A DNA stretch of 64,000 nucleotides, from assembly GCF_007097265.1 (NCBI RefSeq), contig NZ_VJZP01000008.1, positions 1 through 64,000 on the forward strand. Reading direction: 5' to 3'. Position numbers and translations under genes: made by a program. How positions within the stretch are numbered: position 1 is the first letter of the stretch; each line of letters opens with the position of its first letter. Shown here one piece after another: positions 15,530-25,218 of this stretch. The notes under the pieces were generated by a model that saw only the letters and a list, made by a program, of their open reading frames with translations, did no database searches and was not told the DNA's origin. Origin of the DNA: Flavobacterium gawalongense (lineage in GTDB: Bacteria; Bacteroidota; Bacteroidia; Flavobacteriales; Flavobacteriaceae).

Positions 15530-17459
15530 TTGCTTTTGCTTTACGCTTTTGCTCTTTTAAAAATAGTATTGCCTCTGCTAATCTTCTTTCTTGTGGGTCG
15601 AATGATTGTATACTTGGATGTTCGTTTGTTCGTGCTACCCAGTTTTTTACTTTAGGCCATAGAATTATGGCTTCATCTTCCGTCATTTGAATTCTACCCG
15701 CATCAATAGTTTCTTGTATTGCTTTAAAAACAGATGCTGTAACCGATTTAGAAAGTATTTCGAATGCTTTTTGAAACGGATTTATTGTGTCAATCAAATC
15801 AATATCAATGTCGTCAATATTGACAAAACTATCTGCCATACGGATAAAACGCTTGTCTCCTTGTGTTTCAATATTGGCATTTTTTATTACAGAATCTACC
15901 ACTACATACTGACGGACTTCTTCTACTTGTTCGTCTGTTAAATCGGGATAGGTTTCTCTAATAATTTTTGGAATCAACACTTTATTTATTACTTCGGGAT
16001 CAACATTACCAGGTAATGCTTTTATCATTGTCTCGTTTTGTAATATGGTCGCTTTTAAATCAGTAATATCCGATTCTATTATTGCTTTTACACGACTTGA
16101 ACTCGCTACTTTAAATCCATTTATTCTAATGGTATTTTCATCATCTTCCGAATCTTCTTCATCATCTTCGGGAAATTTAGGTTTGAATTTGAAATTTGGT
16201 GCAAGAACTTGTTCCATCAACAATGAAGCTGTTATCGCTTTTAGCATATTATTAACTGACAATTTTACTTCGCCATCTTCTGCATCGGGTTGAGCAATTA
16301 GATTGGTAAATTGAGCGTGTGATTTATTATTACTATCTCTAGTACAACGACCAATAATTTGGATAATTTCGGTTAATGAACCTCTGTAACCAATTGTTAA
16401 TGCGTGTTCACAATATGGCCAGTCAAAGCCTTCTTTTGCCATACCTAACGCTATGATAATATCTATATCATCTGGACCACTAATGGTGCGTAAAAATCCT
16501 TGAATTTTGTCTCGTTCTTTTTGATTGTCGTTAACTAAATCGGCAACTTTTAATATTTTATCCGATTTCTTACTTTTTATGAATAAAACTCCAGTTTCGG
16601 GATCTTGATATTCTAATTCCCCCAAACTATCAATAATTCTGCTTACTTCTTCTGTTTTATCTTTGGTTGATTCGCCAGAATTAACACTTGGAATGTGAAT
16701 GATTGTTTTTAGATTTTCGTTTAATATTTCATCAATTGCCGATGTATATCGTCCTTGATAGAAATGATAACCAATACCTAATGTTTTAAGGTATTCATAA
16801 CCATTTAACTGTTCGTAATAATCATATTTAACTCTTGTGAATTTTTCCTCTAATTCAGGTAATAAAATTGGTACGCTATCTCCACGAAAGTAGGAACCAG
16901 TCATTGCCACAATATGTGCTGATGATTTAGCCATAATGTTTCGCAAAACCTCGCCTAGTCTGTTTTCTCCATCTACAGAAACGTGATGAAATTCATCGAT
17001 TGCAAGTACGGTTTCGTTAAAAACTTTTTCATCAATACCATCACAAGCAAAGCGAAGCGTTGCGTGTGTGCATATTAGAATTTTTTCATCACTTTCAAGG
17101 AATTTTTTAAAAGCGCCTACTTTACTTTTTTCGCCTCCAGGTGTGCAAAGATTGTATATTGGATTTGGTTCCCAATCTGCAAAGAAACCATATTGAGATA
17201 GTTGGGTTTTACTAAAAGAACTACCAATAGATTTTTCGGGAACAGCAACAATTACTTTTTTTAAACCTTGATTCATTAATTTATCTAACCCAATAAACAT
17301 TAACGCTCTTGATTTTCCTGATGCTGGTGGTGCTTTTATGAGTAAATGTTGTGCTGAACGAGCTTCAAAAGCACGTTCCTGCATTTCTCGCATACCAAAC
17401 GCATTAGTGCTTTTGCTCTTTCCTGTATGGTTATATGAAACGTGAACTATATCCGGCAT
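15522..17459 (-). CDS. DEAD/DEAH-box SF2 helicase
   Basis: A 645-residue superfamily 2 helicase. Walker A is APPASGKSRA (about 43-52), Walker B is AIDEFHH, motif III is MTGSY, and motif VI is QIIGRCTR. The region after about residue 420 has an acidic stretch (EDDEEDSEDDEN) and a C-terminal domain with no match I know. The ATP-dependent translocase role is similar to the restriction subunits of Type I and III systems, though no nuclease motif is seen in this chain. The gene follows the AlbA-type ATPase gene after about 350 bp and overlaps the GIY-YIG gene, pointing to joint function. Confidence 0.88.
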   Translation of the reverse strand: MPDIVHVSYNHTGKSKSTNAFGMREMQERAFEARSAQHLLIKAPPASGKSRALMFIGLDKLMNQGLKKVIVAVPEKSIGSSFSKTQLSQYGFFADWEPNPIYNLCTPGGEKSKVGAFKKFLESDEKILICTHATLRFACDGIDEKVFNETVLAIDEFHHVSVDGENRLGEVLRNIMAKSSAHIVAMTGSYFRGDSVPILLPELEEKFTRVKYDYYEQLNGYEYLKTLGIGYHFYQGRYTSAIDEILNENLKTIIHIPSVNSGESTKDKTEEVSRIIDSLGELEYQDPETGVLFIKSKKSDKILKVADLVNDNQKERDKIQGFLRTISGPDDIDIIIALGMAKEGFDWPYCEHALTIGYRGSLTEIIQIIGRCTRDSNNKSHAQFTNLIAQPDAEDGEVKLSVNNMLKAITASLLMEQVLAPNFKFKPKFPEDDEEDSEDDENTIRINGFKVASSSRVKAIIESDITDLKATILQNETMIKALPGNVDPEVINKVLIPKIIRETYPDLTDEQVEEVRQYVVVDSVIKNANIETQGDKRFIRMADSFVNIDDIDIDLIDTINPFQKAFEILSKSVTASVFKAIQETIDAGRIQMTEDEAIILWPKVKNWVARTNEHPSIQSFDPQERRLAEAILFLKEQKRKAKANE

Positions 17460-17544
17460 ACTTTATTTTTTAAATAATTATTAAAATAAACAAACAAACC
17501 CTTGATATTGCTGTGTTTATGAATTTTATTTCTCGTTTTATTTT

Positions 17545-17739
17545 TTATTTATTTATTTTTGGAATTGAATATGTCCAATTTTCTTTTACTCCTTCAGTTA
17601 AAATATCATTATTTTCGAGCAGTTTATAAATCGCTTTTGTAACATCTTTTGCTGGGGTTTGCAATTCTTTTTTATATGTATTTTTTATTTTGTTTGCTAA
17701 TTTTTTTAATTTGTTTGCTAATTTTTTTAATTTTAGCAA
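17545..17739 (-). CDS. Small Lys-rich ORF between ATPase and helicase genes
   Basis: A 64-residue frame. The first 20 residues are a repeated KLANKLKKLANK motif encoded by 20- to 21-bp DNA repeats. The rest (TPAKDVTKAIYKLLENNDILTEG) could be a small winged-helix fragment. It begins 76 bp after the ATPase gene and ends 85 bp before the helicase gene. Similar Asn-Lys repeats occur at the ends of Schlafen-like ATPases, so it may be a detached piece of such a gene rather than an independent one. Confidence 0.35.
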   Translation of the reverse strand: MLKLKKLANKLKKLANKIKNTYKKELQTPAKDVTKAIYKLLENNDILTEGVKENWTYSIPKINK

Positions 17740-17820
17740 AGTGTAAATGCAGTAAAATCAGTGCTTTAAGATGGAATAAATATAATTTTTCTTTGCTAAG
17801 TATAATTTTTCTTTGCTAAA
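17691..17820. repeat. Short tandem repeats around the end of the AlbA-type gene
   Basis: Two pairs of near-identical direct repeats: TGTTTGCTAATTTTTTTAAT at 17691-17710 with a near-copy at 17712-17731, and TATAATTTTTCTTTGCTAAG/A at 17781-17800 and 17801-17820. TTTAGCAAAG (17732-17741) is the inverse of CTTTGCTAAA, so the two sets can also pair. Confidence 0.7.
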
Positions 17821-19477
17821 TTTTTAATAAAACCCATTTTGATTTTGCTCTACTACCGTTATTAACTATTGAGACACCTGACATTTCTTGTAAAAGATTA
17901 TGAATTTTCTTTTTCCTTTGCTTTTCAGTCATATAATCGGGTAGGTTACTCAATAGTAGTGTGTCTATTTCTTCGCGCGTTGCAAAGCCGTGATTTTTTA
18001 TATGTTGTAGAATAAAACCTTTATAAACATCTTTGTCTAATCCTTTGTTTTTAGTATAACTGGCTTTTTGCCCTGTAAGTTCTGCTATTGATGCTGATAT
18101 ATAATAATTTGGTTTTCTTCCCTCAATAAGTCCTTTTTTCTTTAAGAGTTTAGCGGCATCATCATTTATGTCTAAATCTTTTTGTACTTTATCTAGCAAT
18201 ATTACTTCGGTTAAGCTTAAATCATCTTTTTTCTCAATTAAAAGTTTAGAATAATTTTCATCTATTGTATGTCCGTAAATCTCTAAAACAACATTATCTC
18301 TAGTGGATTTTGTATAATCAGGCAAAGGAAAGTATCTTTTGCGCTGACTTTTATACATTTTATGAATACCATATCCCAAACTGTCTATCATATTAAGGTT
18401 TACCATAGCTTCGGCTAACCATTTGTTACGGTATTTTTTTGGGGTTTTCTCTCCTGCGGTATAATCTTCGGCAGTACCCTCGAAGAAACTACCTTCACTA
18501 CTAAAAATCAATTTATTGATTTGTTCTGTCAATAAAATACGAGAATGTCTGCTATAATCTTGGTGTGCAATACAGTTATTTAATGCCTCTAAAATTACTT
18601 CGGAATCATATTTCATTACCTCTGCCGCTACTAACTGATTGTCGGGAAAGAATTTGTATTTTACATTTCTTATTTTAGACAAAATCATATTTACTTCGGT
18701 AAACAAAGGCATACCAAAGTGTTCGTAGGCTTTCTCTTGGGTGTCTAGTTTCCAAGTAATTTGTGCTACCGCAGGCGAAATGAAATGAGCTGTTTCTGGT
18801 TTTCCTAATAATATAATTGCGGTATTGGTAATTTTACCACTAATGGTAATTTTGAGTTTGTCAAGAAATATTTTGTTTGACCAATTGTCTATATCATCAT
18901 AGAAAGTGGCATTGGTATTTTTTTCTTTATATTTTTCACGTGCTATTTTTATAGCTATTGGTTCTAAATCATCAATAGTTGCTTTCTCGATAATTTGGGC
19001 AGACCAATCTGTTTGAGAGTTATAAATGGCTCTTAAATAATGAGGGTATTTTTTTAAATCGGTTAAGCTACTATCAAAACGAATATAGGGATGGTTTTTG
19101 AAATTAGTAGGTTCACCAATTGCAGCAGGAATTCTAAATAATTCGATATGATTTGAATTGTAATCACAAATGAAATGGTCGAATTTTATTGAAGGACTTA
19201 AAAACCGTCTTATCCATAGTTCTAATTCTTCGTTGCCTTCTTTACGGTTTTTAAATCTATAATTAGTGCCTTCTACATTGTGCGTATCATCATTAATACC
19301 AAAAACTAAATAAGCATACGATTGATTGGCAATACAAGCCGCATTAGACAAACCCGACAGGTATTGCCCAAGTTTGTCGTTTGTTGTAACGTTTCCGGTT
19401 TTGAACTCTACCCATTCGTTCTCTTTGGGCAAAGCGCATAACTCATCAATAAGTTCTATAAGTTCGGTAGTATTCAT
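17816..19477 (-). CDS. AlbA_2/Schlafen-like DNA-binding ATPase
   Basis: A 553-residue protein. The N-terminal 150 residues match the AlbA_2 (Schlafen-type divergent AAA) domain: ENEWVEFKTG, LSNAACIANQSYAYLVFGI. The middle part has a GHKL-like HATPase_c_4 domain (ILEALNNCIAHQDYS, with glycine-rich SLGYGIHKMY later). The C-terminus holds helical, winged-helix-like segments. Proteins of this layout act as regulators or effectors in defence and transcription. Its start overlaps the methyltransferase stop by 4 bp (ATGA), so the two are translationally coupled and likely belong to one system. Confidence 0.84.
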   Translation of the reverse strand: MNTTELIELIDELCALPKENEWVEFKTGNVTTNDKLGQYLSGLSNAACIANQSYAYLVFGINDDTHNVEGTNYRFKNRKEGNEELELWIRRFLSPSIKFDHFICDYNSNHIELFRIPAAIGEPTNFKNHPYIRFDSSLTDLKKYPHYLRAIYNSQTDWSAQIIEKATIDDLEPIAIKIAREKYKEKNTNATFYDDIDNWSNKIFLDKLKITISGKITNTAIILLGKPETAHFISPAVAQITWKLDTQEKAYEHFGMPLFTEVNMILSKIRNVKYKFFPDNQLVAAEVMKYDSEVILEALNNCIAHQDYSRHSRILLTEQINKLIFSSEGSFFEGTAEDYTAGEKTPKKYRNKWLAEAMVNLNMIDSLGYGIHKMYKSQRKRYFPLPDYTKSTRDNVVLEIYGHTIDENYSKLLIEKKDDLSLTEVILLDKVQKDLDINDDAAKLLKKKGLIEGRKPNYYISASIAELTGQKASYTKNKGLDKDVYKGFILQHIKNHGFATREEIDTLLLSNLPDYMTEKQRKKKIHNLLQEMSGVSIVNNGSRAKSKWVLLKI

Positions 19478-22173
19478 TTTAGTTTCACTTTTACTTTCTT
19501 CTCTGGCGAAAACAAATTCATTTTTATTGTCATTTTTTCATACTCATTGAAAAGAAATTCTAACCGCTCAACATCACTTTCAAACGGTTTTAACCTATAA
19601 CAACGCTCAATTGCTATATCCAGTTCGTGATGTGCTTCTTTCAACCCTTTTGGCATTTTATCTGGGTCGTATAACTGTGCAATATTTTTTTCGGGATATT
19701 TCTCTCTTTCTTCTAAAACGGCAAAAACGTGAAGATTAATGTTTTCTTTTTGTTTTTTTGAAATTTCTATTAATGGGAAAGTATTGTAGCATAAACTTGA
19801 TGAATATCTCAAACGATCTTCAAGCTTACCGCTTACTGCCCTAACCCAAGTCATATGCATTGTTGATGAAATTACACCAAAAATCCAAGGTTCAGAATTA
19901 TAAATAGAGAAATTAGGAGCAACAATAACTGAATCTGAATTTAAAAATCCAATAGGAATATATTTTCTTTTTTCAGAAGAAACACTTGGAATTATTATAG
20001 AATCTGTTGGTAAATATCTAACTTCTGCAAATTTATATGGGATTCCTGCAAGTTCTTGTGTAATTTTTCTTTTACTATTTGTCCTTGATAATTGAGTTGC
20101 ATCAATTCGTTTTCTAATTTCATCAATTGAATAGGCAAAATCTCTGTTTTCATCATCAATCCAAATACAATACTTTTCTATACCACGAATAAATTCTAGT
20201 GCTCCTATTAATTTTTTTATTAATGGTTTTGCTTCTGGAGCAATTAATAATATTTTATTTTTTTCATCTTCTGATAATAATAAATTACCCCCATCATTTG
20301 CCATACTTCCAAAATTTATTTCAGGTAGATTTGACAATGGCTTACTTCTTTTGGTTACAATTATTTGACTTCCATCAATTAAATAAGCATTTATATTATT
20401 TACTTTCTTCTCAATATTGTTAATGTATAGATATTTCTGATTTTTAGAAACGTTTCTTAAACCAACAATAATTACTGTAACTCCAGCATTTCCTTTTGCA
20501 TTGTTAGTCCATTTGAATGATTGAACTGCAAAATCAATTTCAATTGTTTCAGAAAGAATATTATTCCATATTAACGACACTTGCTCTCCTTGACATATTG
20601 AATTTGTTGATACAAAAGCACATTTAGCATTTATACCGTCAATGTATTTTGAACCAAGATAAAACCAACTGGCTATATAATCCATATTGTTATATCCATT
20701 GATGTTTTTAAACACAATCGACATATCAATTTTTTGTTGAGAATCTTGTAATCTTGCTCCTAAATATGGTGGATTTCCCAGAATATAAATTTCATCATTC
20801 TTACCTTTTGGACAAATAATTTCCCATTTTTCGTGAGTCGCATTACCTTGTTTAATGTGTCCCGCTTCTTTGAGTGGAAGGATTGGTTTTGCTTTTCCAA
20901 AATCGTGCAGCTCGTCAATAAATACTTTATTCATTTGATGTTCCGCTAACCAAAGGGATAAAATTGCCATTTCGTGAGCAAAATCGTCTAACTCTATTCC
21001 GTAAAATTGAGATAGTTTTATTTGTGTAAAAACAATAGAAACCTGCGATTCTAGTTCGTGTATTTGTTGTAGAATTCTAATTTCTAATCGTCTTAATTCT
21101 TTGTAAGAAATAATCAAGAAATTACCGCTGCCACAGGCAGGATCAAATATTTTTAATTTGGATATTCGATATAATAGTTTTTTGAGTTTTGCTGGACTGT
21201 CTTTGCTTTTTTCGAATTCTTCATTTAATTCGTTTAGAAACAAAGGTTCTATTACTTTCATAATATTGGGTACCGAAGTATAGTGCATTCCTAAACCGCT
21301 ACGGTATTCCGGGTTTACAACTGCCTGAATCATTGAACCAAAAATATCTGGATTGATTTCGCCCCAGTTTAAATTACCACATTCTAAAATTATCTTCCTT
21401 GCTTTTGAAGAAAATTTAGGCGATTTGATAGTACCACTAAACAAGTCTCCATTTACATACGGAAACTCTTTAAGAAAGGCAGGTGCATCATTATCAAATT
21501 CAGTATTTAATTTTAAAAATAATCGGTCTAAAAAAGAATCAACATCGTTTCCGTTCGCATTTGTATGTTGTGCTAGTGTATCGGTAAACATTCCCTCTAC
21601 AGGAAATATATTCGTGTCTTCAGCGAAAAAACAAAATAGAATTCTTGATAGAAAAATGTTTAAATTATGTCCGCCATCGTCATAAATATTTGGATTTTCG
21701 TGAACCAAAATATCATACAGTTTCGCCATTTCATAAGAGGCGTTTCTGTCGGCGGTTGTATCATTTTTAGATTTGTAAATCTCACTATTAGCCCAAGGCA
21801 AGAAGAAATGATAGTGTTTATCAATTTCAAGAATTGGAATATCCAGCGTTAAACCAGTTCTTGTGTCTTTCGCTAAAAGTGTTATAAAATCGGTAACAAT
21901 AACAAAACGAGGATTGTGTTTTAGGGATTCTTCGTTTTTGGTAATTTCATCTATTGTTGTAAGCAATGAATCTGAGAGGACTTCTTTGAATAAAACTTTC
22001 TTTTTATACAATACTTCGCCTGGAACTTTTGAGAGGTTAAAATCGCCTTTCTTTAATCTAGTTACAGTTGTTCTTGATATGCCATAAGCTACTAATAATT
22101 CATAAATAAAGGTTTCTTTATCAAATGTGCTTATTAGGTTTTTAAGATTTGTTTCTACTTGAAAGCTATTCAT
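19474..22173 (-). CDS. N6-adenine DNA methyltransferase (MmeI/YeeA-like, without visible nuclease)
   Basis: An 899-residue class I SAM-dependent DNA methyltransferase. Motif I is FDPACGSGNFL and the catalytic NPPY box is in ILGNPPYLGARL. VIVTDF and the IPILEIDKHYHFF region before them are typical of the MmeI/YeeA architecture, and a target-recognition region follows. The N-terminal part that carries a PD-(D/E)XK nuclease in Type IIG enzymes is short and I see no D...ExK, so cleavage is probably done by another subunit, the GIY-YIG protein being the candidate. It is the first gene of the defence operon. Confidence 0.85.
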   Translation of the reverse strand: MNSFQVETNLKNLISTFDKETFIYELLVAYGISRTTVTRLKKGDFNLSKVPGEVLYKKKVLFKEVLSDSLLTTIDEITKNEESLKHNPRFVIVTDFITLLAKDTRTGLTLDIPILEIDKHYHFFLPWANSEIYKSKNDTTADRNASYEMAKLYDILVHENPNIYDDGGHNLNIFLSRILFCFFAEDTNIFPVEGMFTDTLAQHTNANGNDVDSFLDRLFLKLNTEFDNDAPAFLKEFPYVNGDLFSGTIKSPKFSSKARKIILECGNLNWGEINPDIFGSMIQAVVNPEYRSGLGMHYTSVPNIMKVIEPLFLNELNEEFEKSKDSPAKLKKLLYRISKLKIFDPACGSGNFLIISYKELRRLEIRILQQIHELESQVSIVFTQIKLSQFYGIELDDFAHEMAILSLWLAEHQMNKVFIDELHDFGKAKPILPLKEAGHIKQGNATHEKWEIICPKGKNDEIYILGNPPYLGARLQDSQQKIDMSIVFKNINGYNNMDYIASWFYLGSKYIDGINAKCAFVSTNSICQGEQVSLIWNNILSETIEIDFAVQSFKWTNNAKGNAGVTVIIVGLRNVSKNQKYLYINNIEKKVNNINAYLIDGSQIIVTKRSKPLSNLPEINFGSMANDGGNLLLSEDEKNKILLIAPEAKPLIKKLIGALEFIRGIEKYCIWIDDENRDFAYSIDEIRKRIDATQLSRTNSKRKITQELAGIPYKFAEVRYLPTDSIIIPSVSSEKRKYIPIGFLNSDSVIVAPNFSIYNSEPWIFGVISSTMHMTWVRAVSGKLEDRLRYSSSLCYNTFPLIEISKKQKENINLHVFAVLEEREKYPEKNIAQLYDPDKMPKGLKEAHHELDIAIERCYRLKPFESDVERLEFLFNEYEKMTIKMNLFSPEKKVKVKLK

Positions 22174-22656
22174 ACAACATTATTGATCTAATTATTTTAC
22201 CTCTATTTTTGCTATCATTCATTTTTTTCAATATCCTCGAAATAGGTTTTTAGCAATAGGATGTAAATGTATGAAAAAGCAATTGAAAGAAAAATGAGGA
22301 AAGCCGTAAACGGATGAAAAAAACAGAAATTTAAGGCAAAAAAAATTAGGGCAAGGAGGGTAACCAAATTTAGAGTAAAAGATATTTTATTTTTTCACAA
22401 AATAAAAAACAGATTTATATGGCTGTTTGAGTGCTAACTGGAACGACTACTTTACCAATTTGCGTTGTTATGTTCTGATATTACCCAATTGTTTGAGAAG
22501 AAAAAAAACAAAAAATGTTTCTTGCGTTTTTTGGTTACCTTGCTTGCCCTATTAAAATAATGTAAATCGAAGTAATACAAAGTAGAAAAAACAAAAAAAG
22601 TGGAAACGCTAGTTTTCCACTTTAAAATTGATTTTATTTTACTGATAATTAACTAT
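22174..22656. other. Intergenic region upstream of the defence operon
   Basis: 483 bp with no gene. It must hold the promoter of the methyltransferase operon on the minus strand. The right part carries the terminator of the primase-helicase gene (22593-22623). I see no convincing operator or ncRNA. Confidence 0.6.
22593..22623 (-). terminator. Intrinsic terminator after the VapE-type gene
   Basis: AAAGTGGAAA and TTTTCCACTTT form a stem around CGCTAG. On the minus strand the stem is followed by TTTTTTTG. It lies 34 bp after the stop of the VapE-type gene and separates the element's core genes from the defence operon. Confidence 0.82.
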
Positions 22657-24750
22657 TTATTCTTCAATAACTTTGTTTCTGTTATCTACATCTTCCCAAG
22701 TATTTTCTATTAAAGCGTAAACTGCTATTCCGTTCTTTTTCAATCTTATGAAGTTGTGTTTTTTGAGTGCTTTTCCTAACTTGTTGATTGTACCATCGGT
22801 AATGTTTATTTTAGCTTTTTCAGCCAGTTTTGCTGCTATTTGAGAAGCATTGAGATACGTATTTGCCTTTTCCTTTTCACAAGGTTCAAACCACGTTAAA
22901 AGCAGTTCTTCCTCTGGGCTGTGCAATTGGTATTGTTCGTTATTCTCGGTAATGGATTTTATTTCTTCTTGGTCGAACCAAAATCTAAAACCGCTTTTGA
23001 AAAGAAACAATGCTTGTGAAAATGCTAGATTAATATCTACGTTGTGTTGGTATTGTATGTCTTCTAATTCAAAACAAAGAAAACGCCTGCTTCCTGTACT
23101 ATCGTTTAAGAACTGTGCTGTATTGACACTTCCTGCAAACGATGCCCTGCGGGGCATTGTTTCGTTGTTGTGTCCGTAGGCTTTCCGCATTCTGATTTGG
23201 GTTTTTGTGATGATTTCTTTGAGCGATCCTATTTCGGAACGGTTTAAATTTTCCAACTCATCCAAGTTGATTAACATACATTCTGCTAGTTGAACCAAAG
23301 TATCTTTATTGTTTGGGTTGATAGTTCCAGAAAATAAATACTCTTTCAATTGTTTGGGAACGAGTCTTTCAACCCAAGTTGTTTTTCCTAATCCTTGTTT
23401 GCCACTGAATACAATTACTGTGTGATTAATCACTTTATCATCCAGTACACATCCGACCATTGCAACCAACCATTTTTTAAAGCATTGCTGCCAAAGGTCT
23501 TGTTTTGTTGTTGTTATGGTATTTGCTAATTCTGTAATGTAATCGGTCTTTTCATCGTAAGTAGGTAAATTAAAAAAGTAATCCTCAAATGGATTGAACA
23601 ACTCACAAAAATCAGAATAAAGCAAGTTTCGTAATGAAGATAAATTGGTTTTAATCCGACCTTTTAAACACTCCCGAAGCATTGAATTTTCAATAAAATC
23701 ATTCATCACATTCCACTTCTTTTTTCCAAAATATTGAAATTCTAACTTACCTGAAACGATATTGTGTCGAAATACATATCTCGTTGATAAAAATAGCTCT
23801 AAACGGTCTATTTGGGTTGGTTTTGGTTTGTCATCATCGTCATCCTCATAATCGGAAGTTGTCGGTTGTCGGTTTTCAGTTGTCGGTTTCTTTGGTTTGT
23901 GGATAGTTTCGTTTTTAGCGAATTCGTGCAAATTTCCATAGGCGCTATTTACTGCTTGTGTTACTTCTTTTTCGTCATAGCCAAAATCGGTTAGAATATA
24001 CCCCAAGGCTTCTTGCAATGCAACTCCCTTTCGGTTTAGGTTACACGCTAATTGATGGACAAATACATTCCGGCTACCATTCGCATATTGCACTTTTTTT
24101 TCTGTAAATTTTATGCAGTGGTTGTAAATAGCATAGTAGTCTGTTGGTGGTTCTGGTTGAGTTCCCTCGATTGCGCTCGGGATAACAAGCTCGGGAATTT
24201 CGAATGGAATTGATGTAACAAAAAAGGAAGCGTTCTCATTGATATATAAATTTTCATCAAAAGAATAAAAACATAGCCTAGTTACATCTTTACCTGATTT
24301 GTCTATTTCCAGTTTTAAAACACCTTCATAATGTGCCTGAACTAATAGAAACGCTTCTTTGTGATTGGCTTTTTCTGAATTGATTTTTACTAGAATTTTT
24401 AATCCGTTTCCTGATGGACTAATAAAACTGGCGTAAGTAAATTCACTTTGATTGGCCAAATGCGAAGCATTTTGCAAATCGGTTATACTTAATTTGTCAA
24501 TGTCAAGAATAATACAATTTGAATATTCCGCTAAATACTCCAATTTTCGACCTCCAACAAACTTACCTGAAGGTGTGAATGCTGGAAGTGATTTTTTGGC
24601 TTTGTTATAAGCTTCTTCTTTTTTTTCTGATAAAGATTTTCGGAGATAAACAATAGCGTGTTTGTACTTTCCTGTTTTAATTTCTTCTAAAATTGTTGAA
24701 ATTGTTTTGTGTTCTACAACTTCATTAAAGTTTTTAAAGACTGTTACCAT
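22657..24750 (-). CDS. VapE-type primase-helicase with VirE-like N-terminal domain
   Basis: A 697-residue protein. The N-terminal 200 residues resemble the BT4734/VirE N-terminal primase-like domain (CIILDIDKL, FISPSGNGLKILVKI). A PriCT-like segment follows, then a linker rich in Asp and Lys (about 290-310), then a VapE P-loop domain: GKQGLGKTT (Walker A), MLINLDEL (Walker B) and NDSTGSRRF (arginine finger). It probably starts replication of the excised element. It is typical of phage satellites and small Bacteroidetes integrative elements. The linker is encoded by a short DNA repeat (23858-23889) found elsewhere in Flavobacterium genomes. Confidence 0.85.
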   Translation of the reverse strand: MVTVFKNFNEVVEHKTISTILEEIKTGKYKHAIVYLRKSLSEKKEEAYNKAKKSLPAFTPSGKFVGGRKLEYLAEYSNCIILDIDKLSITDLQNASHLANQSEFTYASFISPSGNGLKILVKINSEKANHKEAFLLVQAHYEGVLKLEIDKSGKDVTRLCFYSFDENLYINENASFFVTSIPFEIPELVIPSAIEGTQPEPPTDYYAIYNHCIKFTEKKVQYANGSRNVFVHQLACNLNRKGVALQEALGYILTDFGYDEKEVTQAVNSAYGNLHEFAKNETIHKPKKPTTENRQPTTSDYEDDDDDKPKPTQIDRLELFLSTRYVFRHNIVSGKLEFQYFGKKKWNVMNDFIENSMLRECLKGRIKTNLSSLRNLLYSDFCELFNPFEDYFFNLPTYDEKTDYITELANTITTTKQDLWQQCFKKWLVAMVGCVLDDKVINHTVIVFSGKQGLGKTTWVERLVPKQLKEYLFSGTINPNNKDTLVQLAECMLINLDELENLNRSEIGSLKEIITKTQIRMRKAYGHNNETMPRRASFAGSVNTAQFLNDSTGSRRFLCFELEDIQYQHNVDINLAFSQALFLFKSGFRFWFDQEEIKSITENNEQYQLHSPEEELLLTWFEPCEKEKANTYLNASQIAAKLAEKAKINITDGTINKLGKALKKHNFIRLKKNGIAVYALIENTWEDVDNRNKVIEE

Positions 24751-24847
24751 TGTTTACGTTTTAAAATTAATTTTCAAGATTAGAAGTTTTCCCTTTGTGA
24801 TTGGCTTGCAATCACAACTCTCGCAGGTTCCGTTGCAGCTACTCATC

Positions 24848-25129
24848 TTATCTTCCTTTAAAAGATTTGTTGTAATGCTCCGTTAGGAGTTTTTCAACAT
24901 CAGAAAGTTTGTAGTAGATTTTGTTACCCACTTGACTAAATGAAATTTTACCTTCGTCTCTCCAGGTTTGTGCGGTACGTTTTGAAATTTTCATCAGTAA
25001 AAGAAATTCTTGATTGTCAAGAAACGTTTCTTTCTTTGGGTCAGCCTTGATAGAAATTTGACTTTGAATTGTGTCTAATTTGCTCATTAGATCCGTGAAC
25101 TGGTCTTTTGTGAAGATAATTGCATCCAT
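24848..25129 (-). CDS. Helix-turn-helix (excisionase-type) DNA-binding protein
   Basis: A 93-residue protein from ATG 25129 (MDAIIFTKDQF). The C-terminal half is a MerR/excisionase-like winged helix: LLLMKISKRTAQTWRDEGKI then FSQVGNKIYYKLSDVEKLL. This is the HTH_17-type protein regularly found beside Bacteroidetes integrases, where it acts as an excision factor or regulator. The N-terminal part is a short coiled coil. It lies about 100 bp upstream of the VapE-type gene and 90 bp downstream of the RteC-like gene, all on the minus strand. Confidence 0.82.
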   Translation of the reverse strand: MDAIIFTKDQFTDLMSKLDTIQSQISIKADPKKETFLDNQEFLLLMKISKRTAQTWRDEGKISFSQVGNKIYYKLSDVEKLLTEHYNKSFKGR

Positions 25130-25218
25130 TTTTAAAAGTTTTAAATTGTTATGGTGCAAATGTGGGAAGAGTAAAAAAGTCCAAAAGTCCTGAAATGGTC
25201 TTTCAGGACTATTTTGTT

